Source: Hymenopellis radicata (lineage: Eukaryota > Basidiomycota > Agaricomycetes > Agaricales > Physalacriaceae). From it: a stretch of DNA of 64,000 nucleotides. Below, one piece after another: positions 59,259 to 64,000 of the stretch (position 1 is its first letter; every line of letters starts with the position of its first letter). The DNA is taken from positions 1-64,000 of the forward strand of contig JADNRX010000172.1 in NCBI GenBank assembly GCA_015501595.1. Reading direction: 5' to 3'. A model generated the notes under the pieces. It did not search any database. It had not been told where the DNA came from and saw only the letters and a list, made by a program, of their open reading frames with translations. A program made the position numbers and the translations under genes.

Positions 59259-60571
59259 TCAAACCTTCCCAGAAGACAACTTGCGGCCAGACGCCAGTGC
59301 GCCGGCTTCAGCGCGACCTTCATCTCCATCCTGCTCACGTGTCTCTTGTACAACCTCTTGAGCCTGCGCCTCCAGATCAATGTTTGCTGTGGCATGTCCG
59401 GTGTTCGTGGACGTCGTTTGCGTGCTGTGGTTCGGCGCACTGGCAAATTGCAGAGACTCCGCGTTTGAGAGCACATTGCTCCACATGTGCGGGAGGGATG
59501 GGCGTGTCCATGAGTCGTCGGGACGTGATTGACAGGCCATGACACGGGAGATGATGAGGGTGGGCGCGATACCCTGGATGGCAAGTCAGTATGGTCAATG
59601 ACTAGTACAATCACAAGCAGAGACACTCACTGTGATGCTGATTGATATAATCTGAAGGTAGGACTCGGCAGTCGCGACTGGTGCGCCAGTGTAAAACTGG
59701 TATGCATATGCAATAAGGAGAGCTATGTAGATTATGGCATACATAGCGGCCGATTCAACAAGAATCTCAATGATGCCACGGTAGGTCTTGAGGCTGGCAC
59801 CGAGGCCGCTAACCCACACAATGCGAAAGAGGATGAGGGCAGTGCACAAGCTATTTGTCGCCACGGTCATTGAGTAATAGACCAGCGTCCAATTCACTCG
59901 GCTGACACTAGCGAAGCCGATATCTTCAACATAGAAGATGATGACCATACAGACACTGACTAAACACAAAATATCAGCAGGACAAGTTTGTTGGGGGATA
60001 GGACTCACTTGTCTCAGCAATCAGACAAAGGCCGGGTACAGCAATAACTTTTAAATTTCCGCCATACAACACCCAGCAGCGCCAAACCTAATTGAAGCCA
60101 TCAGTGGTTCAGCATTACTTGAGCACCAGGGAATGTACACACCAAGATCAGGTCTGCAATGAAGACGCTAAGGGCTCGAAGTACGTCTTGAGCAATCATC
60201 CTTGGCAAGTTACCAGTACTAATCTCAGAGTTGAACTCTGTCTCCAACGATGTCCCATGGGCAATGAAGAGCTGGTCAACACCTTTCCACTCCGAACCCA
60301 AGATGACAGTGTTGGAAAACCATAAGAAGGTTATGATGCCAGCGAGCGTAATCCGTTTCCGAATGGGTTGTGTGCTCTCGGCTAGATAAGATGTTGATCT
60401 GAGAACAGGAAATTGTCCGAAAGGCCACTCACTTATATAATATAATGCAACAAAGAAGATGGAGGTGTGAATGCCATGGCAGAAGGCGAGGAGAATTATC
60501 GGATGTAAGCTGATGGACATGATGGACTGAACATCGGCTACAGTGAGCCCATAGTCCTCGAAAGTCGACAT
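59259..60571 (-). CDS. Seven-TM membrane protein, right-arm paralogue
   Basis: Starts MSTFEDYGLTVADVQSIMSI at 60571 and ends GRKLSSGKV. Same introns and segments as the left-arm gene: ILLAFCHGIHTSIFFVALYY, RITLAGIITFLWFSNTVILG, DVLRALSVFIADLILVWRCW, YRGIIEILVESAAMYAIIYI and GIAPTLIISRVMACQSRPDD. All frames are intact. Differences are spread through the protein and include replacements in loops (GVDQLFIAHG for YVDLYFIAHG), so the duplication is not very recent. The TATA box and upstream leader are also shared. Confidence 0.85.
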
Positions 60572-62261
60572 GATGATTTTGGTTTGCTGGCTGGTGCGGC
60601 CGTCTGGCCCTTTATATACACTACGACGAAGCCATGAAAGTAGACGAGGACGAAGAGTTGGCTGATCCTGTGCTGATCTGAGTGATGATGAATTACAAGA
60701 TTGAAACCATCATAATCATTCCGGTGCAATAAATCATATCAGAATGAACTTGACCAGGTCTACAAACAAATTCAAGAACACCGAAGCCGATGCGAAAGCG
60801 TACGTATGCGACTGGACCAGATGTTGTTGGATACGGCGTTCTCATCCTGATGTAACGGGAGAACAAGACGGCGAAAACTGGAGAGTGGTGGATGGCAAGC
60901 GTGATCAGGCCTAGCATCATGATCAGCGACGACCATCTGGATCTACGGGATGTTCAATGTTATGATTCGAGAAGACGATCGCGACGAGGGCCTTTCGCAC
61001 CTCATGTTTGGAGGGGAAGGGAAGGCCGGACGAGATGATGCCAGAAATGTTGCTCAAGGTCCATGATCTTTCCTCGGAGTGGACGTCGACTATGACAGCT
61101 TGGGTCCCTGTGACTTTGCTCCAGAACGAAAACGTTACCTACTCTGCGTGTCTCATTGCGGTCCTCGACCTTTACTCTTACCATGATGCTATGCGTGTAG
61201 AGGCGCATATGTCTCCCCAGTCCAAGTGGCGACTCCGAGGACTTGACGACTCGACGCGCGCATGCATCTCCGGTGTCAAGCTCTACGCTGCCAATCCAAC
61301 TGGTAGACGTGCGGAAACACGGCCACGAAGCCAGCACCGGTACCACGTCAAGAGATGGGGAGTAGTGCAGACGCAGATGGTACTCGGTGGCGCATGCTTT
61401 TGCCATTTGGGAGGTGTAAGACGCGAGGTGGCGGGTGAGTATGGGTTCGGACTGTGGCGGTACGGGCGGGCTACAAAACACTCTGATTGTCTACAATACA
61501 CACACGCTCAGCAATAAATATGATAAAAGCGCACTGTCATGAATCCTCCATTAATAGATAGCTCTCCGGTACGAGCGCATGTCCTCCCTCAGGCTCTACG
61601 ACTGCCCACCCGACATCGCTGCTGGCAAGCATCTTCTTCCATCGTGGTTGAGTATCGGCCTGTGACTTCTTTGCCGGAGTGGGAGTGCGTCTTGTTCGTG
61701 AGCCGTGATCATGATGGTGGCAGAGAAAGCACATCAGTGTGGCTGTGCTGATTGATTGCGCTCAAAGCCGCTCGCGGCTCGACACTCGAGATTAAATATC
61801 TTCGCGACAACGACTTGCATGCTTCATAGATGGCAGAGGGTGGGTAAGAAAAAATCAGTGTATTTAACAAAGTCAAACAACGTAGTGGGTATTAGCCGTA
61901 CTTGCCTGTACACACCCCGTTTCCGTACCATCCGAATCATCCCTCGCACTGCTCCTCGATGAACTGTTAATCTCATTTGTTTATCTCATTGATATATCTT
62001 CTACTGTTACTCCTGTATTGATCCTCTACTTACATGTTTCTGGTACTTACATTTGGTAGTTACACGGACACGTGTTCTAGTATTTATACCATACGTACAT
62101 GCAATGTTACGGTGTGCTTAGCCCCCTCCTTGTCTGAAAACCCGCAAGATTCGATGGGCTCTCCCCAGGCGTTCCCTGGATGGACATCTGCTGCACCGGC
62201 GGAGAAATAATGGCAAGACTACTGAGAATGATGTCAAATTTGACCCAGACATGAAACGACC
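60572..62261 (-). pseudogene. Degraded coding region of the right arm plus arm-specific insert
   Basis: Minus-strand pieces match the decayed region of the left arm, for example a SRTRRTPTPAKKSQADTQPR piece at about 61.7 kb and a shared GTTCCCTGGATGGACATCTG block near 62.17 kb. A piece at 60693-60920 (MMLGLITLAIHHSPVFAVLF) is hydrophobic and could belong to another seven-TM relic. About 61060-61535 has no counterpart in the left arm and encodes nothing I recognise. Confidence 0.4.
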
Positions 62262-62312
62262 AAGTCGATATTATGGGTCGAATGTGCCTTTTTTTCAAGT
62301 CGAGGGGAGGAT

Positions 62313-62755
62313 AGGACCCCGGCCTATGCCCTAAAAGGTTACGGGCCGTTTTCGTACGGAAATGGTCAAAAAATGGGTGCCATGTTCGGGTAAATCGACG
62401 TACGGAAGAGGCCAAATTGCTGACTAGGTTGGGTGCACACTCACGTACGGAAGTCGCCCGTCTGGGCAAGGTTATGTCCCAAATAACGTACGGAACTGGC
62501 TCCCAGGGAAAACCCGGGCGTGTGCTGAGCCCATCGTGCACAGTGGTCAGCCATAACTCATACTCGCCGCCACATGGAGGCCGAATGGTGGGGGTATGCA
62601 GCAGGAGGTTGTGGGCAAAACTTCGTACGGAAGTACTCCAAAATGACCATCCCTTGGCCAAAATCCGTACGGAAGTACCCAAAAAGCCTACGTACGGAAG
62701 TGCCAAAATTTGGACATTTCGGTACGTAACCTCTTAGGGCATAGGCCGGGGTCCT
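62313..62755. mobile_element. hAT-like MITE with seven CGTACGGAA repeats
   Basis: Terminal inverted repeats of about 25-30 bp start AGGACCCCGGCCTATGCCCT. An 8-bp duplication GGGAGGAT flanks it at 62305-62312 and 62756-62763; the empty site is seen in copy A near 8380-8395. The 443-bp element has no coding capacity. Its interior contains CGTACGGAA at 62353, 62399, 62444, 62487, 62624, 62666 and 62691, all in one orientation, several at 42-46 bp steps. An 8-bp duplication suggests the hAT or a similar superfamily. Confidence 0.85.
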
Positions 62756-62763
62756 GGGAGGAT

Positions 62764-62997
62764 GTACTTGGACGGTGGACGCGGCGGGGTCAATGCCGGC
62801 GAGTATCCCGCGGTAGCGCACGTCAGAGTGCGAGCTTAGGGAGATGGGTTTTCTGGGGAGAGTATGTTAGTCCCGGAATGTGAAAGGTCGATATGGAAAG
62901 GACGCGAACAAACGAGAATCCACGTCGGTTCCCTCTACTGCGCAAAACCAATTCCAAACTCAAAGACAGAAACTCACCCAATGAAACTGAGCGCCAT
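62764..62997 (-). pseudogene. LSM14/Scd6-like N-terminal fragment, copy C
   Basis: Exon 1 (62997-62978) encodes MALSFIG; after an intron with the same GGGTGAGT donor and CCCCAG acceptor as copy B, the exon reads KPISLISHSDVRYRGILAGI then DPAASTVQV. The next codons are interrupted by the MITE at 62755. Closest of the three copies to a typical LSM14 sequence (RGILAGIDPAAST). Confidence 0.7.
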
Positions 62998-63390
62998 TTT
63001 TCCGTTCTTTCTTTCTGTTTGTCCCTCTCTCGTTGGTTAAAATCCTTCCTATTCGCCTCGTATTCACGTCACTGCGCAGGGTCCTGGTTTAAATACGCGT
63101 AGTGTCGAATAAAAGTGAGAAAATGCCTGAAGTTCGTGCTAGTCAATGGTTATGCGAGTCCAACTCTGACGACGCCTCGAACCCAATTTAAACTCCGCCA
63201 CGACACAGCCGCATGCGGTTGGATTCTAACTTGTTCTTGCGTCGTTGCATAGCTCTCCCTCACCATCTACCTTATATTTTTCCCTAATGATGGTCCACCT
63301 TAATGCTCATCGCTATTTCAACGATAACTACACATGCCCTTGGGACGTCAAGTGGTTACGGCGACAGATTAGAATCACAAAGGCATTTTC

Positions 63391-64000
63391 TGGCAGGCTG
63401 CTGTCCACGACTGCTCCACGTCCATTCAACTTGCAGGTCTACTCGACGTATCGAAGCATCGCGCATTATTTCTTCGAGTAGAGGACGGCTGGTGCTAATC
63501 CTGGACCCACCCCCCATGGCCAGGAACTATCAATGAAAACAGCATATCTATACGGTCAACGACGCGTCTTGCTGGGTGGCATGAGAACGATTGCCGAGTC
63601 GGACGCGTCTTATCACTGGTGACCAGCATTCTTCATGCTTCTTCAAGTTCTTGCTTGCGACCTGCATCACCCCATGGCGAGGATCCGGACCGCGATTTCG
63701 CTGCTTGCTTGCGCGCGCCTCGGTGCTCCCGCGCAACGCAGACCAGAAGGGCAAAAACGGCGATGTAGTCAGCGAGGTCGGGATGCTCATGCGAGGCGGA
63801 GACGCGGTATGTTCATATCACTATGTTGAATACGCGTTTATCCTGCCCAGATCATCGCATGCTAGGGACGATCAACGCGTTCCTCTGTGGCATTGGCGGC
63901 GGGGGTTGGTTCGGTCGCAGGGAAAACATTGTTTCTGCTCTTTGGACTATGATAGTACTAATGTGCGTAGATCGACTTCCGAGAGACGATGCCTGCATTG
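63391..64000. other. Right end of window, possible partial gene
   Basis: Plus-strand pieces around 63735-63815 (KGKNGDVVSEVGMLMRGGDA) end at a GTATGT donor and could splice at the CCCAG near 63850, running toward the window end with GTINAFLCGIGGGGW. This may be the 5' part of a gene continuing past 64000; the family is not recognised. Confidence 0.3.

Larger units (their letters stand above)
59116..63390 (-). repeat. Right arm of the inverted segmental duplication
   Basis: Inverse homologue of 39813-44440 in blocks: 59116-61870 to about 42030-44440 (with extra sequence at about 61060-61535 in the right arm), 62150-62205 to 41955-42010, and 62262-63390 to 39813-40540. The right arm lacks the counterpart of about 40550-41950. 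The arms are separated by about 14.7 kb. Confidence 0.8.
62262..63390 (-). repeat. Low-copy repeat, copy C, with MITE insertion
   Basis: Same orientation as copy A. It carries the LSM14-like fragment (62764-62997) and is split at 62313-62755 by a TIR element. Copies A and B show the empty site. Confidence 0.8.

Overview
The window reads as nuclear DNA of an agaricomycete (mushroom-forming basidiomycete). Genes are packed on both strands and split by many short GT..AG introns of about 45-65 nt. Several recognised families are typical of that group: a Plavaka DNA transposon, DUF6534 and related seven-TM proteins, a DUF6535 membrane protein and a C-terminal ubiquitin-like family. No rRNA, tRNA or CRISPR array was seen.

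Layout. 1-9.06 kb: a low-copy repeat that carries a fragment of an LSM14/Scd6-like gene, split by a 7.8 kb LINE whose 16-bp target duplication and poly(A) tail fix its borders. 9.3-16.3 kb: a complete Plavaka-type transposon with two divergent genes, the transposase and a DUF6532-like partner. 16.3-18.75 kb: a second element with related termini and pieces of a spliced gene, 22 bp away, at the 3' end of a coiled-coil gene. 20.7-27.6 kb: a dynamin-family GTPase and a DUF6535 membrane protein. 28.9-31.1 kb: a miniature LTR element (TRIM) with a DNA element nested in one LTR. 31.5-37.1 kb: host block with divergent histones H2B/H2A, an NMN-adenylyltransferase-like gene, a tandemly duplicated unknown gene and KIN17. 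38.1-39.4 kb: a seven-TM gene. 39.8-44.4 kb and 59.1-63.4 kb: two arms of an inverted segmental duplication, each with a seven-TM gene and an LSM14-like fragment. Between the arms: transaldolase, a GNAT pair, a DUF6534 gene, a ubiquitin-like gene and two AIM24-family copies.

How it fits together. The histone, KIN17, NAD-synthesis-like and transaldolase genes are housekeeping. The rest is accessory: membrane protein families, decayed duplicates and at least seven kinds of mobile element. Several insertions can be dated relative to each other because empty and filled copies of the same sequence both lie in the window.

Caution on reading frames. Many otherwise well conserved genes (transaldolase, the 38-kb seven-TM gene, dynamin, AIM24 copy 1) show isolated one-base losses inside short homopolymer runs. 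This could be real decay or assembly error; it is listed as a finding because it changes which genes should be called pseudogenes.
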